Virus record (IMG/VR): IMGVR_UViG_3300032607_000891
Coordinates: 1 to 26,231 of that record
Strand: one strand, 5' to 3'
DNA length: 26,231 nt
Source: a virus
Shown: piece by piece, positions 1 through 5,505 of the stretch
How positions within the stretch are numbered: the first letter of the stretch is position 1
Layout: every line of letters begins with the position of its first letter
Notes under the pieces: model-generated
Databases searched by the model: none
Told to the model about the DNA's origin: nothing
The model's input: the letters and a program-made list of their open reading frames with translations, nothing else
Made by a program: the position numbers and the translations under genes

Positions 1-204
1 ATGCGCGACTTCCAGTGGGGATTTGTTGAACGCCCTGACGGGACCAAGATGCACCGTGCTGTTTACCTACAACAATCTCGCCGCCCCAAGCCGCTAAGTC
101 TTAAGGAGCAGGCACTGGCAATACTGGACGACTGTTCTGACTGCCTTGACGGTTCCCACGAAAACATCATCCGCCGCGCACTGGAGGAATTGCCAAATGA
201 CTGA
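1..204 (+). CDS. Small hypothetical protein, possibly 5'-truncated
   Basis: This is an open frame of 67 residues that begins with ATG at the first base of the window, so the true start could lie further upstream. I do not recognise the family. The product is soluble-looking, with a basic first half (RRPKPLSLKEQ) and a C-terminal helical segment (NIIRRALEELPND). It overlaps the next gene by 8 nt, the kind of overlap seen between co-transcribed phage genes. This gene and its neighbour look richer in G and C than the genes from 510 onward, which may mean a different origin, though I only judged this by eye. Confidence 0.55.
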   Translation: MRDFQWGFVERPDGTKMHRAVYLQQSRRPKPLSLKEQALAILDDCSDCLDGSHENIIRRALEELPND

Positions 205-388
205 CCTTTCCCCCGCCGCGCAATTAGTTTGGGATGCTTTTTGCGAAGCACCGATATGCGGAGAGGTTAAGCTTGCCTTTGCCCTTCGCGCTATTGCTGA
301 AAACTGTGTGCCAGACGACAGTGAAGGGCATTGGATTTATATCCCACATGTCTTGGCTATTGCCGATGAGCTTGAAGCTCAGCAGTAG
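197..388 (+). CDS. Small conserved-type hypothetical protein (63 aa)
   Basis: The start is set at ATG 197, inside a longer open frame whose first ATG is at 146, because it overlaps the preceding gene by only 8 nt and gives the N-terminus MTDLSPAAQLVWDAF. The layout is an N-terminal DLSPAAQ segment, a central ALRAIAENCVP helix and a C-terminal LAIADELEAQQ helix. It recalls a family of short proteins common in marine Synechococcus and its phages and plasmids, typically DLSPAAQAV at the start and IAxELE at the end. That similarity is from memory. No function is known to me. The product is likely soluble and mostly helical. Confidence 0.6.
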   Translation: MTDLSPAAQLVWDAFCEAPICGEVKLAFALRAIAENCVPDDSEGHWIYIPHVLAIADELEAQQ

Positions 389-477
389 TCCCGCACACTA
401 GTCACGCGACTAAACTTTCACCCGACGTGCAGGCAATTTATGTTGCGTTTCAGCGTGGGAAGTTTGCGTAAAAACGC

Positions 478-500
478 TAACATGTAAGTAAAATAAAGAG
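478..500 (+). promoter_or_regulatory. Candidate phage promoter motif upstream of the 289-aa gene
   Basis: The gene-free stretch 389-509 ends in TAACATGTAAGTAAAATA (478-495). This is nearly the same as TATAATGTAAGTAAATA at 3579-3595, upstream of another plus-strand gene. The first six bases occupy a -10-like position. An AAAGAG at 495-500 lies 9 nt before ATG 510 and may act as a weak ribosome binding site. A short GCGT/ACGC hairpin lies just upstream at about 467-478. I see no coding potential in 389-509. Confidence 0.4.
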
Positions 501-509
501 TTTTTTCAT

Positions 510-1379
510 ATGGCGTCACAAGACTACTTTCCTTATTACGTTAAAAATACATATAATTCTTTAAATCCCACTGTATACCCTAGAATTTCTGAACCTTATG
601 AAAGAGGTGACCTAGGACCAAGCTTTGGTGCATTTGATGAAGCAACAAACGAATACAAATTTACACCGGAAGGGGAACTGTACAAAAATTATTTTAAAGG
701 GGAAACGGGGCGTGATCTTGTTGTAAAACCTTTTTTTTCGGGGATTCCTGAAGGAGCAGCTGGATATTTTAAATCTAAAGGACCAGGAGGTTCAACTGAT
801 CCAAAGGAACGTATTATTTATATAAATAAAGAAGAAGAGGGGAATCCTTTTATAATCGCACATGAAGGAGCTCATGCAGGAGATCCTAATTTAGCTAGCC
901 CAAGAGAACAATATTCTCCTGAATCAAGAGATCCTGTAGGTTTTTTAAGAAATTATATAAATAATGAATTTAATAGTCGCCCTACTATGATTGCCGAAAC
1001 CGAAGCACAGAGAGGAGCTGTGGAGCAACTTCAGGGTATAGGAGTCCCTACTGGAGCGGATCAAGGTGACCCGTGGTTCAAAGGTTATCCGGCTAGTTTT
1101 ATAGATAAAGGCTTAACTAGAGCTAAACAAATTTTTACTGCACCTATAATACCTGACGTTTTAGGACAGGTAGCCTACGAATACTTTGCAAAAAATAAAA
1201 AAATACCTACTTCTTTTGTTCCTGATGAGCCAACCTATCCCGTCTACCGTGAGTTTGAATTTAGTCCGAGACTTGCACAAAACCTCTTAGATCTATCCTT
1301 AAACTCCGCTTATAGGGATGAAGAACAACGAATTCGCGATAATACTAAACAATATATAGACTCTCGTTTAGGTTATTAG
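510..1379 (+). CDS. Putative HExxH-type metallopeptidase-like protein
   Basis: The product is 289 residues with no signal peptide or membrane segment. Its most telling feature is IIAHEGAHAGDP, residues 115-126. This contains an HExxH zinc-binding motif (H118, E119, H122) followed by D125. ETEAQRGAVE at 163-172 offers glutamates that could be a third zinc ligand, as in zincins. The preceding strand RIIYINKEE (101-109) fits the strand before the active helix in that fold. The rest is unrecognised, with many aromatic and proline residues (PFFSGIP, PTYPVYREFEF). It is the first gene after the repeated promoter-like motif. A role in virion maturation, in the virion itself or in lysis is only an inference, and the HExxH match could be fortuitous. 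Confidence 0.7.
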   Translation: MASQDYFPYYVKNTYNSLNPTVYPRISEPYERGDLGPSFGAFDEATNEYKFTPEGELYKNYFKGETGRDLVVKPFFSGIPEGAAGYFKSKGPGGSTDPKERIIYINKEEEGNPFIIAHEGAHAGDPNLASPREQYSPESRDPVGFLRNYINNEFNSRPTMIAETEAQRGAVEQLQGIGVPTGADQGDPWFKGYPASFIDKGLTRAKQIFTAPIIPDVLGQVAYEYFAKNKKIPTSFVPDEPTYPVYREFEFSPRLAQNLLDLSLNSAYRDEEQRIRDNTKQYIDSRLGY

Positions 1380-1446
1380 TTAAAATCACATTTTGTTGTT
1401 AACGGATTGATGCTTTGTGACCCACAATATTGCTAGGTGCTAATCC

Positions 1447-1623
1447 GTGACCCACAAAACCGATAAGTCAACGCCACTAATCACCTTCGTTACTATGTCT
1501 GATACCAAAGCCTTGGAAGAATACTGCGAAGCCAGCTTGGATCTAAGCAACCAAGATGATGTTGGCGATTACCAATCCTTTGACACCGTAGAAGAATTGC
1601 TTGAGGATCTCCACGACGAGTAG
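1447..1623 (+). CDS. Small acidic hypothetical protein (58 or 42 aa)
   Basis: An open frame fills the space between two called genes. It starts with GTG at 1447 (58 aa) or ATG at 1495 (42 aa) and ends with TAG at 1621. The shorter version begins MSDTKALEEYCEAS and the C-terminus is very acidic (VEELLEDLHDE). The 11-base string GTGACCCACAA, which forms the GTG start region, also occurs at 1417-1427, so the region carries a short direct repeat. I do not recognise a family. The evidence is the otherwise empty space, a helical acidic composition and the many other tiny genes around it. No clear ribosome binding site precedes either start. Confidence 0.4.
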   Translation: MTHKTDKSTPLITFVTMSDTKALEEYCEASLDLSNQDDVGDYQSFDTVEELLEDLHDE

Positions 1624-1691
1624 TCCGGTCAACTTCTAGTTTGTTTCAACTTTTAGGGTGTGCGATAAACTAAGGCTTATTATCCCAAACC

Positions 1692-1943
1692 ATGACTAAC
1701 TCTGCTTCAGTAGCAACTATTCTTACAGTTTCTATCCATCGAAAAGATACGAACCCTGTCCATGGCCGTGGGGTTTTACAAATTTCTATTGACGACGAAG
1801 GTGCAGGAGGTTTTGTAAAGATTTGTGAACTAGGCGATGATCTAGAACATTACATAAGCATTGACGCTGATGAACTAGATTTGGTTTTCCAGGAAGCCAA
1901 AAAGCTTCTTGCTCAGAAAACACTGTGTCCTTTTAAAGATTAG
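1692..1943 (+). CDS. Hypothetical protein (83 aa)
   Basis: This is an 83-residue soluble-looking protein that I do not recognise. It alternates hydrophobic and polar residues in strand-like stretches (ATILTVSIHRK, GVLQISIDDE, FVKICELGDD, HYISIDADELD) and ends in a helix (LVFQEAKKLLAQK), so a small alpha/beta fold is plausible. Its start lies in a leader (TCCCAAACC then ATG) that closely resembles the leader of the next small gene (TCCCAAATT then ATG at 1961). Both also have GGC 6 nt before the TCCCAAA. The two genes are separated by 17 nt and are probably co-expressed. Confidence 0.65.
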   Translation: MTNSASVATILTVSIHRKDTNPVHGRGVLQISIDDEGAGGFVKICELGDDLEHYISIDADELDLVFQEAKKLLAQKTLCPFKD

Positions 1944-1960
1944 GCACTATTTCCCAAATT

Positions 1961-2131
1961 ATGAAGCCAAAATTTCTTGTCATATTGGATCAAGCAATTA
2001 ATGAGGGCGTGCTTCGTGGGTACAGAAGGGCACTTAAACATGACGAAAATCCGAGTGAAGAACGTATATGTGAGACTATTGAAGAATGTGTGTTAGGTTC
2101 TCTCTATGAGTATTTTGATTTTGACGAATAG
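1961..2131 (+). CDS. Small hypothetical protein, paralogue of the gene at 24597-24779
   Basis: A 56-residue frame runs from ATG 1961 to TAG 2129. It is supported by clear similarity to the 60-aa minus-strand product at 24597-24779. Both start MK and share V-L-[DE]-[QN]-AI, then G, then GY-x-RA-[LF]-KH, then P-[SN]-[ED]-E and a later IE. Conservation between two copies far apart in the window shows both are translated. The protein is acidic at its C-terminus (YEYFDFDE) and has no membrane segment. I do not know its function. The similar leader and 17-nt gap tie it to the preceding gene. Confidence 0.7.
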   Translation: MKPKFLVILDQAINEGVLRGYRRALKHDENPSEERICETIEECVLGSLYEYFDFDE

Positions 2132-2160
2132 GAGTGGTTTGTATAGAAACGTCCAAAGTT

Positions 2161-2188
2161 TTGATTATATTTATTGCTAAAATATAGT
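2161..2188 (+). promoter_or_regulatory. Candidate sigma-70-type promoter for the HNH gene
   Basis: TTGATT (2161-2166), a 16-nt spacer and TATAGT (2183-2188) form a reasonable -35/-10 pair, 16 nt before the GTG start of the HNH endonuclease. HNH endonucleases carried by phages are often expressed from their own signals, which fits. The pair lies in AT-rich sequence, where such matches arise by chance. Confidence 0.35.
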
Positions 2189-2204
2189 TAACCGACTCAT
2201 TTTT

Positions 2205-2564
2205 GTGAGCGAACGGGATCTGCTTTTTAACTTATCCTGTCTTCAAAAAAAATCTGCCCGCAAAACTTTTAGAAAACAGATCCTTGATGAGTGGGGATGT
2301 TGTGCTTATTGCGGCAAACTAAATCCCGCAACACTAGACCATGTTATTCCTCGCTCTCAGGGAGGGCCAACAACAAGAAACAACCTCATTGCTGCCTGTG
2401 GCGATTGCAATATTCTTAAAGGATCTGAAAATTGGTATCTCTGGTTTAGATCCCAAGAATTTTGGACAGAAGAAAAAGAGGATCAAATTTTACGCTGGCT
2501 TTACTGGCGTGAAATTGATCCTTTTGAGACGCCTCCTGATTGGGCTTTAGCCGTTACTTCTTAA
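2205..2564 (+). CDS. HNH endonuclease
   Basis: The product of 119 residues carries a full HNH/zinc-ribbon core: CCAYCGK, then TLDHVIPRSQGGPTTRNNL, then IAACGDCN. The CxxC pair and the later CxxC bind structural zinc; DH supplies the catalytic histidine; the N of NNL and the final N complete the HNH set. The family cuts DNA and includes free-standing phage homing enzymes and packaging-associated nucleases. The C-terminal part is rich in Trp (WYLWFRSQEFW, LRWLYWREID). The start is GTG 2205, chosen because it is the first start in the frame. Its 3' end overlaps the oppositely oriented gene at 2554-2733 by 11 nt. A selfish homing role is inferred from its free-standing position. Confidence 0.9.
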   Translation: MSERDLLFNLSCLQKKSARKTFRKQILDEWGCCAYCGKLNPATLDHVIPRSQGGPTTRNNLIAACGDCNILKGSENWYLWFRSQEFWTEEKEDQILRWLYWREIDPFETPPDWALAVTS

Positions 2565-2733
2565 CTAATTTAGTAACAATACCAGCTAGTAATTCGATTG
2601 CCTTATACACTTTTCCATAGACTGCATCGTCTTTTGGTGTGGGCGTAAGGTTGACGATAGCCAAAGCGAGAACATGAACTGCCGCAGCAACTCCGACGAG
2701 TTCAGTCCAATTTTGCGTGAGGTGGTTTAGCAT
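2554..2733 (-). CDS. Small single-span membrane protein, holin-like
   Basis: A 59-residue frame on the minus strand runs from ATG at 2733 to TAA at 2554 and fills an otherwise empty 239-nt stretch. The product has a short polar N-terminus (MLNHLTQNW), one hydrophobic segment (about residues 12-28, LVGVAAAVHVLALAIVN), a TPTPKDDAVYGKVYK turn and a second amphipathic helix ending in lysines (LAGIVTKLVKK). The layout resembles short phage membrane proteins with a TPTPKDD-type segment found near lysis genes, as I recall them. The endolysin lies about 1.3 kb away on the other strand. Holin function is inferred. Its 3' end overlaps the HNH gene tail to tail. A TATAAT reading leftward at 2756-2761 may be its promoter. 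Confidence 0.7.
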   Translation of the reverse strand: MLNHLTQNWTELVGVAAAVHVLALAIVNLTPTPKDDAVYGKVYKAIELLAGIVTKLVKK

Positions 2734-2745
2734 TTTTTTAGAGAA

Positions 2746-2783
2746 GTCTATTAAAATTATAGACGAACTTGTTTAAGCAAGTT
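2746..2783. promoter_or_regulatory. Divergent intergenic region with two tandem dyads
   Basis: Between the leftward holin-like gene and the rightward gene at 2804 lie two perfect 6-bp inverted repeats: GTCTAT...ATAGAC (2746-2764) and AACTTG...CAAGTT (2766-2783). Read leftward, the first dyad contains TATAAT, a consensus -10, about 22 nt before the ATG at 2733. I see no good -35. The dyads may be operators or transcript hairpins; neither has a terminal T run, so they are not typical terminators. Confidence 0.4.
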
Positions 2784-2803
2784 TCTAGATGTGAGTTTGA
2801 CTA

Positions 2804-3031
2804 ATGGCCGAAGTCGCACAAAAACGAGACCCTGAAAAATGGGCTCGAGCAAAGGCTAAAGCTCGTAAACGTATGGGTGGTCATAGTGCTCGCGCTATGC
2901 AGTTAGCCACGAAGTACTATAAAGATATGGGCGGCGGCTACGTTGGCAAGAAGTCTTCAGAAAATAGGCTGAAGAAATGGTCCAAGGAAGACTGGCAGAC
3001 TAAGTCTGAATACGAGAAAAAAGATAATTAA
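2804..3031 (+). CDS. Small basic protein, N-terminal half of a probable split gene
   Basis: The product has 75 residues and is very basic. KWARAKAKARKRM at 12-24 and HSARAMQLATKYYKDMGGGY (27-46) are followed by KKWSKEDWQTKSEYEKK. It resembles a family of basic proteins in phages and large DNA viruses in which a K(R)xMGG...SARAMQxAxKYYK segment is followed, in the same chain, by KWTKExW and then RYLPKxAxxxLSPxE. Pfam DUF5872 comes to mind, but I could not check this. Here the RYLPKAAWASMSPEE part is in the next gene (3064-3276), so the protein appears split in two. A DNA- or RNA-binding role is suggested only by the charge. Confidence 0.75.
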   Translation: MAEVAQKRDPEKWARAKAKARKRMGGHSARAMQLATKYYKDMGGGYVGKKSSENRLKKWSKEDWQTKSEYEKKDN

Positions 3032-3063
3032 ATAGTACTACACTTCTATGACGCACTTAACTC

Positions 3064-3276
3064 ATGGCTGATTTAGCTCGCGAACAAGGTCGAACTGAAC
3101 GTTATCTGCCTAAAGCAGCGTGGGCATCTATGTCACCTGAAGAGCGACGTGCAACAGATGAAAAAAAGAAAGCTGCCGCGCGTGGTAAACCAGTCAACAC
3201 TCACATAGAGAATACTGAAGCTGCTAAAAGAGCAAGTGCTAAGGCTCGGGCTTATCGAGCGTCCAAGGCGAAGTAA
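3064..3276 (+). CDS. Small basic protein, C-terminal half of a probable split gene
   Basis: This 70-residue basic product begins MADLAREQGRTERYLPK, continues with AAWASMSPEERRATDEKKKA, and ends in an Ala/Lys/Arg-rich tail (AAKRASAKARAYRASKAK). The ERYLPKxAWxxMSPEERRAT segment matches what I remember as the C-terminal portion of the same basic protein family as the preceding gene. The two genes are 32 nt apart and in the same frame class (2804 and 3064 differ by 260, so they are not in register). A simple internal stop would not rejoin them; a frame change or a true two-gene split would be needed. The start at 3064 lacks a Shine-Dalgarno sequence. The 3' end overlaps the minus-strand gene at 3239 by 38 nt. 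Confidence 0.7.
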   Translation: MADLAREQGRTERYLPKAAWASMSPEERRATDEKKKAAARGKPVNTHIENTEAAKRASAKARAYRASKAK

Positions 3277-3574
3277 TTCGTAGTTCACCACCTAGTAGTT
3301 CTTGAGCACGTGATCCGTCTGGTGGTGCCTCACTAAATACAGCTGCACTATTTTGTTTATCTTCCTGCTCCCAAGAAGTGTTTATTTTTTTTATTTGTAT
3401 ATCAAGCTCTTCCATGACTATCAAAGTTCTAAATTCTGTCCAGTCGTCCTGGCAATTAGCCTTAACTAGTTGTAAAAATTTATTATTCTTTAACTTTGAA
3501 AAAAATCGTTCAATAAAAATAATTAACTCGTAAATTAGAGCGTTTGTTCGGTTGTAACTGTTTGGAGCGTTCAT
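3239..3574 (-). CDS. Hypothetical protein (111 aa), opposite strand
   Basis: This minus-strand frame covers 3277-3574, where the plus strand has no gene. The product has an N-terminal hydrophobic-aromatic stretch (IYELIIFIERFFSKLKNNKF, residues 14-33) that reads as an amphipathic helix rather than a clear membrane span. A mixed charged region follows, with a proline-rich, ordinary C-terminus (LRITSPWTLDKPEP). I do not recognise it. Its composition looks coding, but support is limited to length and the empty opposite strand. It would be a second exception to rightward transcription in the left arm, and its 3' end overlaps the basic-protein gene by 38 nt. Confidence 0.5.
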   Translation of the reverse strand: MNAPNSYNRTNALIYELIIFIERFFSKLKNNKFLQLVKANCQDDWTEFRTLIVMEELDIQIKKINTSWEQEDKQNSAAVFSEAPPDGSRAQELLGGELRITSPWTLDKPEP

Positions 3575-3578
3575 GGAT

Positions 3579-3602
3579 TATAATGTAAGTAAATAGGTGG
3601 AG
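3579..3602 (+). promoter_or_regulatory. Consensus -10 with repeated motif and Shine-Dalgarno site
   Basis: TATAAT (3579-3584) runs directly into GTAAGTAAATA (3585-3595), matching the motif at 478-495 upstream of the 289-aa gene. A strong AGGTGGAG ribosome binding site (3595-3602) follows, 8 nt before ATG 3611. This is one of very few convincing Shine-Dalgarno sequences in the window, so the downstream protein may be made in large amounts. No good -35 is visible; TTGTAA at 3552-3557 is too far away. Confidence 0.5.
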
Positions 3603-3610
3603 TTTTTAAA

Positions 3611-4009
3611 ATGGCTGAAGTAACGTTTAACCGAGAACTTGGTGCTGCACCTGAGGGTATCAGCCGATTTGGTCAGATTCGCACTAGTAATGGATCTAAT
3701 GTAACTATAAACAGTTTTAGATCCTTTGCAGGCGATGGAGCGTTTCCACTCGCTGATGTCTTTGAAATTACTTTTGGAACTACTGGAACTGCGACTGTAA
3801 CTTTGACTGCTGAAGCATTTGCTGTTCGAGGTGTGCGAGTTTTTAAATCAGATGGAACTTTAGCTGGTGAGGCGGAGGCTCCTAAGTTAACCCGCCGAAT
3901 TGATTCGAGTTTTACTTATTCCGTGACTAACAATGACACTGCTACTGTGTACGTAGATCGTAGTGCTCGTAGTTCTACTGAGTACAGAGTCACAATTACT
4001 GCTGTTTAA
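3611..4009 (+). CDS. Beta-rich small protein, possibly virion-associated
   Basis: The product has 132 residues and is rich in Thr, Val, Ala and Phe, with a regular strand pattern (NVTINSFRSFAG, VFEITFGTTGTATVTLTAEA, VRGVRVFKSDG, SFTYSVTNNDTATVYVDR, YRVTITAV). This composition suggests a beta-sandwich of the kind found in capsid decoration, head-fibre or neck proteins. I cannot assign a family. It has the best ribosome binding site in the window (AGGTGGAG, 8 nt upstream) and a consensus -10. Both fit a highly expressed structural protein, though that function is inferred. It is 18 nt upstream of the endolysin gene and probably shares its transcript. Confidence 0.7.
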   Translation: MAEVTFNRELGAAPEGISRFGQIRTSNGSNVTINSFRSFAGDGAFPLADVFEITFGTTGTATVTLTAEAFAVRGVRVFKSDGTLAGEAEAPKLTRRIDSSFTYSVTNNDTATVYVDRSARSSTEYRVTITAV

Positions 4010-4027
4010 ATTTGTGTATTCTTAATC

Positions 4028-5263
4028 ATGCGAATATCTGAAAACGGTCTGAACTTCATAAAAGAATTTGAGGGTCTCGAACTCACAGCTTATAAAGACA
4101 TTGCAGGAGTATTAACAATTGGTTACGGGCATACAGGCAGTGACGTAACCACAGGGCTGACCATAACTAAGGAACAAGCGTACGCACTCTTAGCCCAAGA
4201 CACAAATAGTTCTCAGCAATGTGTGAGTTCTTTTGTCAGCGTTAAAATTAATCAGAATGAGTATGACGCTCTTGTTTCGTTTGTTTTTAACATCGGAACA
4301 ACAGCGTTTATAAACTCAACACTATTAAAACTTTTAAATGAAGGAGAAAGTAAAGTAATTGTTGCTGCTGAATTTTTAAGGTGGGTAAAAGCTGGTAGTG
4401 ATGAGGACGTACCAGGTTTAGTGAGGCGCCGTGGGGCGGAACGCAAATTATTCCTAGAAAAAACTAAGCATCCACTCTTGTCAAAATCAATTTTAGCAAA
4501 ACAAAACACTTGGCTAAAGCGTAAGCCTATTGGTAGTGACGAGTTAACGGCTGAACAAAAACTGTACGTACCCAAGGATTCCGCGTGGCAATGGACTGAG
4601 CTTCGTACATATGCAGGAGAACTTCACCAAAGAGTATTCCTAACCACAGAAGCCGACAGCGAGTGGTGGATTTATCCAGATCATTGGAAAATAATTAATG
4701 ATGCTGAACCTGCCCCAGTTAAACAACCGAATAAAGAGATTAATTTAAACGTACCTTATTACTCACAACGTGATAACTATAAAGATCCTATGCGAACTTG
4801 CTACTCCAGTAGCTGTGCGATGATGTTAAGCGGTATTGACCCTGAGGCTATTGCAATAGACGATGAGTACATAAAAGTTGTATATAGCTACGGGGATACG
4901 ACAGAACCTTCCTCTCAGATTAAAGCTCTTAAAGATTTTGGTGTTACTGCGTCGTTTGTTCAAATCGGTACTTGGAGTGATATCGAATCTCTACTGAGTA
5001 AAAATATTCCTGTGCCTATTGGTATTCTCCACAAAGGTCCTGTCACAGCGCCAACCGGCGGTGGCCATTGGATTTGTTGTAAAGGAATTACAGCCGACAG
5101 AAAAAATATTATCGTGCACGATCCGTTTGGTGATTTAGATCTTGTAGGAGGAACTTATATCTCTACAAATGGTAAAGATAAACTTTATTCCAAGAAGAAT
5201 TTAGGCCCTCGGTGGATGGTTACAGGTGACAAAAGTGGCTGGTTTATCAAAGGGACTAGATAA
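4028..5263 (+). CDS. Modular endolysin: GH24 lysozyme, SH3-like region and C39-like peptidase
   Basis: This 411-aa lysis enzyme has three parts. Residues 1-150 form a phage T4-type lysozyme (glycoside hydrolase 24) with the E-D-T triad visible: E15 in EFEGLE, D24 in AYKDIAG and T30 in LTIGYGH. Residues about 158-225 (TWLKRKPIGSDELTAEQKLY and WWIYPDHW) resemble a repeat-like SH3 or wall-binding region seen in cyanobacterial and cyanophage hydrolases. Residues 238-405 look like a C39-type papain-like peptidase: Q247, C258 in RTCYSSSCAMM, H347 in GGGHWICC and D365 in VHDPFGD. Typical phage GH24 enzymes are about 150-180 aa, so this is a bifunctional form that could cut both glycan and peptide bonds of peptidoglycan. 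There is no signal peptide, which fits holin-dependent release. The stop overlaps the next start (TAATG). Confidence 0.88.
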   Translation: MRISENGLNFIKEFEGLELTAYKDIAGVLTIGYGHTGSDVTTGLTITKEQAYALLAQDTNSSQQCVSSFVSVKINQNEYDALVSFVFNIGTTAFINSTLLKLLNEGESKVIVAAEFLRWVKAGSDEDVPGLVRRRGAERKLFLEKTKHPLLSKSILAKQNTWLKRKPIGSDELTAEQKLYVPKDSAWQWTELRTYAGELHQRVFLTTEADSEWWIYPDHWKIINDAEPAPVKQPNKEINLNVPYYSQRDNYKDPMRTCYSSSCAMMLSGIDPEAIAIDDEYIKVVYSYGDTTEPSSQIKALKDFGVTASFVQIGTWSDIESLLSKNIPVPIGILHKGPVTAPTGGGHWICCKGITADRKNIIVHDPFGDLDLVGGTYISTNGKDKLYSKKNLGPRWMVTGDKSGWFIKGTR

Positions 5264-5496
5264 TGGCAAGAGATTATGCGAAAGAATATCGCGAACATGG
5301 CGGCACTGAGAAGCAAAAGAAACGTCGTGCAGCTCGAAATAAAGCGAGAAAGTATATGGAAAAAAATGGGCGGGTACATAAAGGTGATGGTAAGGAAGTA
5401 GACCACAAAAATTTCAATCCGACGGATAACAGTCCAAGCAATCTCCGGGTAGTTTCACAAAAAACTAATCGTGAGAAGCAACCAAAACGGAGTTAG
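5263..5496 (+). CDS. Small HNH-like protein (77 aa)
   Basis: The product begins MARDYAKEYREHGGTEKQKK, is strongly basic in its first half, and ends with EVDHKNFNPTDNSPSNLRVV and a KTNREKQPK tail. The DH...N...NLR..S...N pattern is the core of a small HNH-type fold that many phages carry, often without the zinc-binding cysteines. It is known in several phages next to structural or lysis genes. Nuclease activity is uncertain because the zinc CxxC pairs are absent. The start ATG overlaps the endolysin stop by one base (TAATG), implying translational coupling. Confidence 0.75.
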   Translation: MARDYAKEYREHGGTEKQKKRRAARNKARKYMEKNGRVHKGDGKEVDHKNFNPTDNSPSNLRVVSQKTNREKQPKRS

Positions 5497-5505
5497 ACTA
5501 CAAAA

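Noticed and set aside
1417-1457. Direct repeat GTGACCCACAA, 30 bp apart
   Set aside because: Only two short copies; not enough for an attachment site, iteron set or CRISPR.
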